Notes: a model not told the origin generated them from the letters alone. Positions 1-6,697 are shown, numbered from the stretch's first letter. The stretch: 7,291 nucleotides of DNA from JBBRYW01 sp038237235 (GCA_038237235.1 JBBRYW010000162.1:1-7291); one strand, 5' to 3'. Translations and numbers: made by a program.

Positions 1-1
1 C

Positions 2-1009
2 AAAGTGCTGTCAAATCTCGAGATCCAGGCGATGATCACCGCGATCGGTACGGGAATCGGCGACGAGTTCGACATCTCGAAGCTCCGTTACCACCGAGTG
101 ATCGTGATGACGGACGCCGACGTCGACGGCTCGCACATCCGAACTCTGATTCTGACGTTCCTCTACCGGAACATGCCGGAGCTCGTCGAGCGCGGCCATA
201 TCTACATCGCGGTCCCGCCTCTCTACCGCGTCAAGTTCGGCAATCAGGAGCAATACGTCGAAAAGGAGTCTCAGTTCGAGGACCTGTTGGTGCGGGAGCG
301 GGTGAAGGACATGACGATCGCGGACTTCGGGGGTGAGGAGGCAGTCTTCACCGAGGCTCGCTGGGGCCGCTTCACGCGTGGCCTCACCGAGTTCGACGGC
401 TGGCTGCAGCGGCTTCGCGCCGACTTCGGCAACGCGCCGGCCGACTTCGTAGTCACACACCGCCTGGTCGAGCTCGACACTGCGACCCCGCCGGAAGTGA
501 AGGGGGCGCTGGCCGGCCTTGACGCCGACGGGTACGACGTCGAGGTGGTCGAGCACGACCTCGCGAGCTTCCGGGCGAAGGTGATCGAGCGCGAGACGAG
601 CGCGGCCTCGTTCGTCACGGTTCCGGCCGAGCTGCTCGCCTCACCGGTGTACGCGAACCTGCGCCGGGCGTATGCGAAGCTCGCGGCAATCGTCGGCCGC
701 CCGCCGTTTCGGATCATCCACGGCAAGAAGAGCGCGGCGGCGCCGACGTTCGACGCCCTGCGTGCCGGAGCGCTCGCCCTGGCGAAGGAGGGCACGCAGG
801 TGAGCCGCTTCAAGGGCCTGGGCGAGATGAACGCCGACGAGTTGCGCGACACGACGATGGATCCCGCCCACCGGATGCTGATTCGAGTCGACGTCGAAGA
901 CGCCGCAATCACCGATGAGATCTTCTCCAAGCTGATGGGGGATCAGGTCGAGCCGCGCCGGGAGTTCATCGAGCAGAACGCCCGCGACGTGAGGTTCCTC
1001 GATGTTTAA
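2..1009 (+). CDS. gyrB: DNA gyrase subunit B, C-terminal part (5' end outside window)
   Basis: GyrB is the ATPase subunit of gyrase, which introduces negative supercoils into DNA in the cytoplasm. The reading frame is already open at base 2, so the ATPase and transducer domains lie upstream of the window. The visible part begins inside the TOPRIM domain. The Mg-binding DxDxD motif (DADVDGSH) is encoded at 113-136, followed by the strand ending PPLYRVK (215-235). The conserved KGLGEMN motif is at 812-832, then TTMDP and LMGD, and the protein ends in NARDVRFLDV, much like mycobacterial GyrB. Between about 281 and 790 lie roughly 170 residues that short GyrB proteins of typical actinobacteria lack. 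Their position, and the resemblance of their last third to the E. coli protein, match the E. coli-type insertion. The TAA stop is 116 bases before gyrA, in the usual gyrB-gyrA order. ParE is an alternative identity, but the adjacent gyrA and the end sequence favour GyrB. Confidence 0.96.
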   Translation, partial: KVLSNLEIQAMITAIGTGIGDEFDISKLRYHRVIVMTDADVDGSHIRTLILTFLYRNMPELVERGHIYIAVPPLYRVKFGNQEQYVEKESQFEDLLVRERVKDMTIADFGGEEAVFTEARWGRFTRGLTEFDGWLQRLRADFGNAPADFVVTHRLVELDTATPPEVKGALAGLDADGYDVEVVEHDLASFRAKVIERETSAASFVTVPAELLASPVYANLRRAYAKLAAIVGRPPFRIIHGKKSAAAPTFDALRAGALALAKEGTQVSRFKGLGEMNADELRDTTMDPAHRMLIRVDVEDAAITDEIFSKLMGDQVEPRREFIEQNARDVRFLDV

Positions 1010-1024
1010 GGGCCTGAAGGGCCG

Positions 1025-1108
1025 AGGAGCCTGTCCGGAAAGTCGACCAGGGCGCCTGACAGGCACTGCGCCTGTCATCCACCGCGGCCACTTTCCGGAC
1101 AGGCCCCT
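1025..1108. repeat. 84-bp nested palindrome, REP- or MITE-like
   Basis: The outer arms are a perfect 15-bp inverted repeat: GCCTGTCCGGAAAGT at 1029-1043 against its exact reverse complement at 1090-1104. Past one mismatch, three more outer pairs extend the stem to 1025 and 1108. Inside lies a second perfect inverted repeat, TGACAGGC (1057-1064) and GCCTGTCA (1070-1077), with a 5-base loop. The 7-mer GCCTGTC or its complement therefore occurs four times in alternating orientation, starting at 1029, 1058, 1070 and 1098. This allows one long hairpin or two side-by-side hairpins. There is no T-tract after it on either strand and no coding potential. It occupies most of the gyrB-gyrA gap and ends 17 bases before the gyrA start. 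It looks like a dispersed palindromic element, but only one copy is visible here, so mobility is inference. A cis-acting RNA structure controlling gyrA is the alternative. Confidence 0.75.
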
Positions 1109-1125
1109 AGATCGCGCCGCAACGC

Positions 1126-3648
1126 GTGTCTGAGCTGGGGACCGGGCCACTCGGGGCCGGACGCATCGAGCCGCGCGAGCTCGAGCAGGAGATGCGCTCG
1201 AGCTTCCTCGACTACGCGATGAGCGTAATCGTCGCACGCGCTCTGCCCGACGTCCGAGATGGGTTGAAGCCGGTTCACCGCCGCGTGCTGTTCGGGATGC
1301 ACGAGGCGGGCATGCAGCCGAACCGCCCGTACAAGAAGTGCGCGCGCATCGTCGGCGACGTGATGGGCTCCTACCACCCGCACGGCGATACGGCGATCTA
1401 CGACACCCTCGTTCGGATGGCGCAGCCGTTCTCGCTGCGATATCCGCTGGTCGACGGGCAGGGCAACTTCGGGAATCTGGATGACGATCCCGCGGCCGCC
1501 ATGAGGTACACCGAGTGCCGCCTCTCGCGCATCGCCACGGAGCTGCTGCGAGACATCGACGCGGACACGGTCGACTTCAAGCCGAACTACGACGAGTCGC
1601 GCCGCGAGCCGACGGTGCTGCCGTCGCGCTTTCCGAACCTGCTCGTCAACGGAGCCTCTGGGATCGCCGTCGGGATGGCCACGAACATGCCCCCGCACCA
1701 TCTCGGCGAGACGATCGACGCCGTTCTGGCGATGATCGACGAGCCGGATATCGACGTCGACCGGCTTTCCCGGCTCGTCAAGGGGCCCGATTTCCCGACG
1801 GGGGGGATCATTCTCGGCCGCGAGGGTATCCGCGAGGCCTACCGATCGGGCCGTGGGCGCATCCTCGTCCGCGCGCGGGCTCACATCGAGGAGCTGCGCG
1901 GCGGCAAGACCGCGATCGTGGTCAGCGAGCTGCCCTACGGCGTCAAGAAGGGCGGTGACGGGGGCGTGATCAAGAAAATCGCCGACCTGGTGATCGAGAA
2001 GACGCTGCCCGAGATCTCCGACGTTCAGGATCACTCGGACAAGTCCGGGATGCGAATCCAGATCGATCTCAAGCGCGACGCTGTGCCGCAGGTAGTCCTG
2101 AACAAGCTCTACAAGCACACGCCGCTCCAGAACACCTTCGGCTACAACGCGGTCGCGCTCGTCGAGGACGTACCGCGCACGCTCTCGCTGCTCGAGCTGA
2201 TCCGGCACTACCTCGACTACCAGCGCGAGATCGTGACGCGGCGCTCGAAGTACGAGCTCCGGCAGGCGGAGAAGCGCGCCCACGTCCTGCGGGGCTACCT
2301 GATCGCGCTCGACAACCTCGACGCTGTCATCGCCCTGATCCGCGGAGCTGCCGACACGGATGACGCGCGCGCCGGTCTGATGACGAGCTTCGAGCTGTCG
2401 GAGATTCAAGCCCAGGCCATCCTCGACCTCCGCCTGGCGCGCCTCACCGGCCTCGCGCGGAAGGAGATCGAGGACGAGTACGCCGATCTGCAGGAGCGAA
2501 TCGCGGAGCTCCGCGCGATTCTCGGCGAGCCCGCCCGCATCGACGGCCTGATCAAGGAGGAGCTGCTCGAGATCAAGAGCATCTACGGCCGAGCCGACGA
2601 TCGGCGGACGGAGATCATCGCCGCTGAGGGCGAGTTCGACCTCGAGGACCTGATCGCCGAGGAGGACATGGTGATCGCGATCACTCGCTCCGGCTACATC
2701 AAGCGGCTCCCGGTGACGACGTATCGCGAGCAGAGGCGCGGGGGCATCGGCGTCATGGGCATGGAGCTGAAGGACGACGATTACATCGAGCATCTCTTCG
2801 TCGCGTCGACGCACGACTACCTGCTCTTCTTCACGTCGGTCGGCAAGATCTATCGGCTGAAGGTGCACGAGCTGCCGCTCGGCTCGCGCCAGTCGAAGGG
2901 TCGCGCGATCGTCAACCTGCTGCCGTTCCGACAGGATGAGAAGACCCGCGCCGTGATCGCGACACGCGATTTCGGTGAAGCCGAGTATCTCGTCCTCGCG
3001 ACGAAAAAGGGTGTCGTCAAGAAGACGCGCTTCCAGGAGTACAACACTCCGCTCAAGGCCGACGGGATCATCGCGATTCGCCTCCGCGAGGACGACGCGC
3101 TTGTCGATGTCCTGCACTCGACCGGCGACGAGGACATTCTGCTCGTCTCACGCAAGGGCCAGGCGATCCGCTTCCACGAGACGGAAGCGCGTCCCATGGG
3201 CCGCTCGACGGAGGGCGTCCGCGGTATGAAGTTGCGGACAGGAGACGAGGTCATCAACGCCAGCATCGCGCGAAACGACGCCGAGCTGCTGGTCGTGACC
3301 GAGAACGGCTTCGGCAAGCGGACACGGATCGACGAGTATCCGGTGAAGGGTCGTGGAGGGCTCGGAGTCAAGACGGTTCAACTGACCGAGGCGAAGGGCC
3401 AGCTCGCCGGCGCGCACGTGATCCGCGAGGGGTATGCCGTGATGCTGATCTCGACCGGCGGCACCGTGATCCGGATGCCGGTGGAGGGCATTCGCCGTAC
3501 CGGGCGCTCGGCGCAGGGCGTGATCGTGATGAGGCTCCGTGAGGGCGAGCGGGTCTCGAGCCTGGCTCCGGTTGTCGAGACTGAGGACGTCGATGTGATC
3601 GATGCCGCTGTGACGGCCGGCGAGCAGCCGTTCGGGGAGACGCCCTAG
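1126..3648 (+). CDS. gyrA: DNA gyrase subunit A
   Basis: GyrA is the DNA-cleaving and DNA-wrapping subunit of gyrase (A2B2); 840 residues is a normal full length. The breakage-reunion domain spans about residues 15-500. The catalytic pair is Arg127-Tyr128 in AAAMRYTE. The quinolone-determining region reads YHPHGDTAIYD, with Thr89 at the E. coli Ser83 position and Asp93 at the Asp87 position. A long helical stretch at about 365-490 is the coiled coil with the dimer gate. The C-terminal beta-pinwheel (about 510-815) has six repeated blades; the GyrA box is QRRGGIG at 536-542, with Ile where Lys or Arg is usual. A short acidic tail follows. The GTG at 1126 is chosen because an in-frame TAG lies at 1108-1110, no other start codon lies between, and the next candidate (ATG at 1192) would remove conserved N-terminal residues. 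No Shine-Dalgarno sequence is visible. The stop overlaps the stop of the convergent galT. ParC is unlikely given gyrB directly upstream. Confidence 0.98.
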   Translation: MSELGTGPLGAGRIEPRELEQEMRSSFLDYAMSVIVARALPDVRDGLKPVHRRVLFGMHEAGMQPNRPYKKCARIVGDVMGSYHPHGDTAIYDTLVRMAQPFSLRYPLVDGQGNFGNLDDDPAAAMRYTECRLSRIATELLRDIDADTVDFKPNYDESRREPTVLPSRFPNLLVNGASGIAVGMATNMPPHHLGETIDAVLAMIDEPDIDVDRLSRLVKGPDFPTGGIILGREGIREAYRSGRGRILVRARAHIEELRGGKTAIVVSELPYGVKKGGDGGVIKKIADLVIEKTLPEISDVQDHSDKSGMRIQIDLKRDAVPQVVLNKLYKHTPLQNTFGYNAVALVEDVPRTLSLLELIRHYLDYQREIVTRRSKYELRQAEKRAHVLRGYLIALDNLDAVIALIRGAADTDDARAGLMTSFELSEIQAQAILDLRLARLTGLARKEIEDEYADLQERIAELRAILGEPARIDGLIKEELLEIKSIYGRADDRRTEIIAAEGEFDLEDLIAEEDMVIAITRSGYIKRLPVTTYREQRRGGIGVMGMELKDDDYIEHLFVASTHDYLLFFTSVGKIYRLKVHELPLGSRQSKGRAIVNLLPFRQDEKTRAVIATRDFGEAEYLVLATKKGVVKKTRFQEYNTPLKADGIIAIRLREDDALVDVLHSTGDEDILLVSRKGQAIRFHETEARPMGRSTEGVRGMKLRTGDEVINASIARNDAELLVVTENGFGKRTRIDEYPVKGRGGLGVKTVQLTEAKGQLAGAHVIREGYAVMLISTGGTVIRMPVEGIRRTGRSAQGVIVMRLREGERVSSLAPVVETEDVDVIDAAVTAGEQPFGETP

Positions 3649-4544
3649 GCGGCGGCCCTCAGGATTTTCGCCGCCTGCTCGGGCGCGAGTGTGTTGACGT
3701 ACACACCCGCACCAAGTTCGAGGCTCGCCGGAATCGTCAGGCGAGGTACGACCTCGATGTGCCAGTGCCCCTCCACCCCGAACGGCGCGGTGTGCAGCCA
3801 TGCGTTGAGCGGAACCGGCCCGCTGACCACGTGCAGACGCCGCACCACCTCGCCGAGCAGGCGCAAGGCTGCGGGCAGGTCGCTCCCGAAGCCGTCGCTC
3901 TCGTGAGCCCGTGGGGCAATCAGGAGCTCGTAGGCGGTCCGACCGGCATACGGGCACGTGACGACGAGACCGCCTTCCTCGATCACAACGCGCTCGGGCG
4001 TGTCGAACCGGAGCAGTGAGCAGACAGCGCACCCGCGTGCGTCCCGCTCGGCCGCCACGAGCGGCGGCTCGTAGGGCAAGGGGACGAGCTGCGAGTGAGA
4101 ATGCGGCAGGCTGGCTCCGGCGTCCCGCCCCTCGTTGAGGATGGCCTGGACGTACGTGAAACCGGCCGCCGAGGCCGCCCGAGCCCGCTCGCTCCAAGCG
4201 CGTGCGACGAGCTCGAGCTCGTCGTCGCGCAAATCGCCGACCGAGCGAGCGTGCTGCGCCGAGTGGATCACCACCTCCTGCCGGTCGAGCGCCGGGTACT
4301 TGTTCGGCACGACCCGGACCTGCCAACCGGGGGTGTTCGGCGCACGGCTCGCGCCGGCGACCGCGATCGCGTATGTCTCGGGCGGTGTGCGCTCCTCGCG
4401 CCCCTCGCAGAAGGGGCAGGCGTCGAGCTCCTCCTGCGACTCGGCCTCGATCTGCCCGCGAGCGGCGCCGGGGCGTAGCTCTCGCTGCGGAGCGACCGCG
4501 ACGAGGCGGCCCGAGAGCGGGTCCCTGCGGAGGACTCCCGTCAG
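3645..4544 (-). CDS. galT: Galactose-1-phosphate uridylyltransferase family protein
   Basis: GalT swaps UMP between UDP-glucose and galactose-1-phosphate in the cytoplasmic Leloir pathway. With a CTG start the protein is 299 residues, somewhat shorter than E. coli GalT (about 350). It opens with the family-typical LRRDPLSGRLVAVAP. A CPFC motif (Cys43, Cys46), His98 in HSAQH and His148 match the structural zinc ligands of E. coli GalT. The nucleophile is predicted to be His150 in LPHSHSQ (the HxHxQ motif). The C-terminal half is a second HIT-like fold with another CxxC (GCAVC), GHWHIEVVPRLT, and a family-type ending with YVNTLAPEQAA. No ATG, GTG or TTG occurs in frame between a GTG at 4859, deep inside the slipin gene, and a GTG near residue 79, beyond the zinc motif. 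The start is therefore probably the CTG at 4544-4542, whose last two bases lie in the slipin TGA stop. It is last in an apparent nfeD-slipin-galT operon. A related nucleotidyltransferase such as an ADP-glucose phosphorylase-like enzyme remains possible. Confidence 0.8.
   Translation of the reverse strand: MTGVLRRDPLSGRLVAVAPQRELRPGAARGQIEAESQEELDACPFCEGREERTPPETYAIAVAGASRAPNTPGWQVRVVPNKYPALDRQEVVIHSAQHARSVGDLRDDELELVARAWSERARAASAAGFTYVQAILNEGRDAGASLPHSHSQLVPLPYEPPLVAAERDARGCAVCSLLRFDTPERVVIEEGGLVVTCPYAGRTAYELLIAPRAHESDGFGSDLPAALRLLGEVVRRLHVVSGPVPLNAWLHTAPFGVEGHWHIEVVPRLTIPASLELGAGVYVNTLAPEQAAKILRAAA
3647..3676 (+). terminator. Weak hairpin at the gyrA stop, possible terminator
   Basis: AGGCGGCG (3647-3654) and its exact complement CGCCGCCT (3669-3676) can form an 8-bp GC-rich stem with a 14-base loop, beginning at the gyrA stop codon. 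No U-tract follows on the plus strand, and the sequence also codes for the last residues of galT, so the pairing may be a by-product of coding. It is the only terminator-like structure found between the two convergent genes. A U-less terminator is possible but unproven. Confidence 0.22.
4541..4544 (-). promoter_or_regulatory. CTGA stop/start overlap, predicted galT start
   Basis: On the minus strand the bases read CTGA: TGA ends the slipin gene and CTG lies in the galT frame exactly where GalT homology begins. This has the geometry of the common ATGA translational-coupling junction, with CTG in place of ATG. A GGAG lies about 12 bases upstream, which is long spacing for a ribosome binding site, so re-initiation by ribosomes finishing the slipin is the more likely route. 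The call follows from the absence of any canonical start in frame nearby; it is not experimentally shown. Confidence 0.65.
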
Positions 4545-5311
4545 GTGCTCGAATCGCTCCGCTGGCGCGCCATGAACGGCTTGATCAGGTCGATCGGAGC
4601 CGGGAAGACGATCGTCGTCGCCTGCGACGACCCAAGCTCGAGCAGCGTCTGCAAGTACCGCAGCTGCAGCGCGATCGGATGATCCTCGATCACGAGCGCC
4701 GCGTCCTTCAAGCGCTCCGAGGCCTGGAACTCGCCCTCGGCGTTGATCACCTTCGCCCGCCGCTCGCGCTCGGCTTCCGCCTGGCGCGCCATCGCGCGCT
4801 GCATGCCCGATGGAATCTCGACGTCCTTCACCTCGACGATCGAGACCTTGATCCCCCACGGTGAGGTGGCCTCGTCGATGATCTCCTGCAGGATCGCGTT
4901 GATCTTGTCCCGTTCGGAGAGCAGCTCGTCCAGCAGGTGCTGGCCGAGCACCGACCGCAGCGTCGTCTGCGCTATCTGGGACGTGGCGTTCATGAAGTTC
5001 TCCACCTGCACGATCGCGGCCTTCGGCTCGACGATCCGGAAGTAGGCGACCGCGTTGACCCGCGCTGGCACGTTGTCCTTCGTGATCACCTCCTGCGGCG
5101 GGATATTCAGCGTGATCGTCCGAAGGTCGACCCTGACCATCCGGTCGACGATCGGGATGAGCAGGAAGAGGCCCGGCCCCTTAGGCGGATCGAGCAGCCG
5201 GCCGAGCCGGAAGACGACTCCGCGCTCGTACTCCCGGGCGACCTTGAGCGCCGAGAAGAGAAAGAGCAGGACGATGAAGGCGATTGCGGCGAGGACGATC
5301 AGGGCGGCCAC
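4541..5311 (-). CDS. Slipin / stomatin-like SPFH-domain membrane protein
   Basis: This is a 256-residue membrane-anchored protein of the stomatin (slipin) branch of the SPFH superfamily. Such proteins form oligomeric scaffolds on the membrane and partner with NfeD proteases. One hydrophobic anchor lies at residues 2-22. The SPFH (Band 7) domain starts with YERGVVFRLGRLL and contains KGPGLFLLIPIVDRMVRVDLR and the strand KDNVPARVNAVAYFRI. A charged helical stretch (about 170-205, QRAMARQAEAERERRAKVIN) precedes a hydrophobic C-terminal segment, TTIVFPAPIDLI (232-243). Length is typical of bacterial slipins. The GTG start is preceded by AAAGGA six bases upstream. It lies 36 bases downstream of the nfeD stop, and its TGA overlaps the galT start. 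Family assignment is firm; cellular function is known only in outline. HflK/HflC and QmcA are less likely because of the stomatin-type core and the adjacent long-form nfeD. Confidence 0.93.
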   Translation of the reverse strand: MAALIVLAAIAFIVLLFLFSALKVAREYERGVVFRLGRLLDPPKGPGLFLLIPIVDRMVRVDLRTITLNIPPQEVITKDNVPARVNAVAYFRIVEPKAAIVQVENFMNATSQIAQTTLRSVLGQHLLDELLSERDKINAILQEIIDEATSPWGIKVSIVEVKDVEIPSGMQRAMARQAEAERERRAKVINAEGEFQASERLKDAALVIEDHPIALQLRYLQTLLELGSSQATTIVFPAPIDLIKPFMARQRSDSST

Positions 5312-5317
5312 GGAGAG

Positions 5318-5323
5318 TCCTTT
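5318..5323 (-). promoter_or_regulatory. Ribosome binding site of the slipin gene
   Basis: On the minus strand AAAGGA stands six bases before the GTG at 5311-5309. It is the clearest Shine-Dalgarno sequence in the window and supports that GTG as the start. No separate promoter is visible in the 36-base gap after the nfeD stop, consistent with co-transcription. Confidence 0.7.
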
Positions 5324-5347
5324 CCAAGCGGGGGAAGTGCCGGGATC

Positions 5348-6670
5348 CTACGCCGTCACACCCGCACCCGCATCGAGACGCTCGACCGGCCGGACGTCGA
5401 GCACGAGCCCGTCGCCGACATGCTCCACCCGGACGCGCTCGCCTGGTGAGAGCTGCGCGCCCGCCACGGGTCGCGCCCGCCACAGCTCCCCGCGCACGAA
5501 GACCTGGCCCCCGCCACGGACCTCACCCAGCTCTCCGACCATCGTCTGCACCCCCACGGTCACGGGCTGACGCCTGACGGCGACGGCCTTGGAGACGGCA
5601 AAGGCCCAGAGCCCGCCAAGCGCGACCGCGGTCAGCACGACGAGCGGCGTGTTCGTGTGATACGGCGAAGGCGCGTTCCTGAACAGCATCACCCCTCCGA
5701 CCGCCAGGCTCGTCAGGCCGGCCACGGTCAGGGCGCCGTGGCTCGCCACGTGCGCGTCGGCTACGAGCAGGGCGACGCCGAGCAGCAGCAGGAACAGCCC
5801 GGCCCAGCTGATCGGCAGCACCGAGAAGCCGAAGAGGGCCGTGAGCAGCGACACGGCTCCCAGCGCACCGGGCAGAACGACCCCCGGGTGGAAGACCTCG
5901 TACCCGAGCCCTGCGAGTCCTGCGAGGAAGAGCAATGTGATGATGTTCGGATCGATGAGAGTGTTGAGAAGCCGCGTGAAGAAGCCCGGCCGCACCTCGA
6001 CGATCTCGGCGCTGCGCGTGTGCAGCACATAGTGGTTCGGCTTGGTGACGCGGCCGTCGATCCGGTCGAGCAGGGTCGGCAGGTCGGGCGCGACGAGGTC
6101 GATCACGTTCATGCGGAGCGCCTCGTCCGCGGTCAGGTTCGAGGCCTTCCGCACTGCGGCGTCCGCCCACTTCGCGTTGCGGCCGTGCTCGCGCGCCAGC
6201 GCGCGGAGCTTGGCGGCGAAGTGGTTGATCACCTTGCGCCGAAGGTCGCTGCCGAGGTTCCCGCCGCTGCCGTCGATCGGCGTCGAGGAGCCGATGTTCG
6301 TCGCGGGCGCCATCGCGAGAACGTCGGCGGCCTCCGCCACGAAGACGCCCGCCGAAGCCGCACCGGCGCCCGCCGGCGACACGTACACGATCACAGGCAC
6401 CTTCAGGGAGAGCTCCTTCTCGTAGATCTTCTCCATCGAGCTGGAGAGGCCGCCCGGCGTGTCGAGCAGGATTACGACCGCGTCGTAGTGGCCCTTCTGC
6501 GCGCGGTCGAGCTGGTGATTGACGAAGTCCTGCGTTGCCGGGTTGATCTCGAGCCCGAAATGGACGGCCAGAACTCGAGGTCGATCCTGGCCCAGGGCCG
6601 GAGCAGGGAGAACAACGAACGCGGCCACGAGGAGCGAGGCCCAAAATCCCCGCAAGAGACGGCGTTTCAC
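5348..6670 (-). CDS. Long-form NfeD membrane-bound serine protease (ClpP-class)
   Basis: With the GTG start at 6670 the protein is 440 residues, the normal size for long NfeD (NfeD1b). A signal peptide (KRR, then a hydrophobic run to about residue 27, ending PALG-QD) exports the protease domain. The ClpP/crotonase-fold domain (about 30-205) has DTPGG at 70-74, the predicted nucleophile Ser106 in GAASAGVF, and the predicted general base Lys146 in RRKVIN. Their 40-residue spacing agrees with the Ser-Lys dyad of Pyrococcus PH1510. About five membrane segments follow (roughly 243-259, 264-285, 289-304, 312-330, 342-365). A small OB-fold NfeD domain ends the protein (about 373-433). The downstream slipin is its usual partner. 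The frame stays open upstream to 7237, but that part is antisense to the amidase gene and lacks family homology. GTG 6670 places the signal peptide correctly. No Shine-Dalgarno sequence is visible, and the start is only about 10 bases from a -10-like box. Confidence 0.93.
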   Translation of the reverse strand: MKRRLLRGFWASLLVAAFVVLPAPALGQDRPRVLAVHFGLEINPATQDFVNHQLDRAQKGHYDAVVILLDTPGGLSSSMEKIYEKELSLKVPVIVYVSPAGAGAASAGVFVAEAADVLAMAPATNIGSSTPIDGSGGNLGSDLRRKVINHFAAKLRALAREHGRNAKWADAAVRKASNLTADEALRMNVIDLVAPDLPTLLDRIDGRVTKPNHYVLHTRSAEIVEVRPGFFTRLLNTLIDPNIITLLFLAGLAGLGYEVFHPGVVLPGALGAVSLLTALFGFSVLPISWAGLFLLLLGVALLVADAHVASHGALTVAGLTSLAVGGVMLFRNAPSPYHTNTPLVVLTAVALGGLWAFAVSKAVAVRRQPVTVGVQTMVGELGEVRGGGQVFVRGELWRARPVAGAQLSPGERVRVEHVGDGLVLDVRPVERLDAGAGVTA

Positions 6671-6697
6671 AGCTGTAAGGATTCTATCATTGCGGAC
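6671..6697. promoter_or_regulatory. Divergent promoter region with overlapping -10 boxes
   Basis: This 27-base gap separates the two divergent starts and holds an AT-rich patch in GC-rich surroundings. On the plus strand TATCAT (6685-6690) is followed by seven bases and then the amidase ATG. On the minus strand TAGAAT (6686 down to 6681) is followed by ten bases and then the nfeD GTG. Each differs from TATAAT at one position, and they overlap by two bases. Neither has a convincing -35 hexamer at 16-18 bases. If both are used, transcription would start at or within a few bases of each start codon, giving leaderless or nearly leaderless messages. This is inferred from spacing only. Confidence 0.5.

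Noticed and set aside
1011..1023. Small GGCC-TGAAG-GGCC inverted repeat just after the gyrB stop, considered as a terminator.
   Set aside because: A 4-bp stem without a U-tract is too weak, and gyrA follows on the same strand.
1075..3117. A 680-codon open frame on the minus strand, antisense to gyrA.
   Set aside because: It mirrors the codon pattern of a strongly conserved high-GC gene, starts inside the intergenic palindrome, and its composition (very rich in Arg, Asp, Val and Leu) matches no family. Such shadows are usual opposite GC-rich genes.
4545..4859. Upstream extension of the galT frame to a GTG at 4859.
   Set aside because: These 105 codons lie wholly inside the slipin gene in another frame and encode Gly/Arg/Ala-rich sequence with no GalT similarity.
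4202..4864. Plus-strand open frame of 220 codons opposite galT and the slipin.
   Set aside because: It has an Arg/Pro/Ala-rich composition typical of an antisense frame, and both genes it would oppose have clear family motifs.
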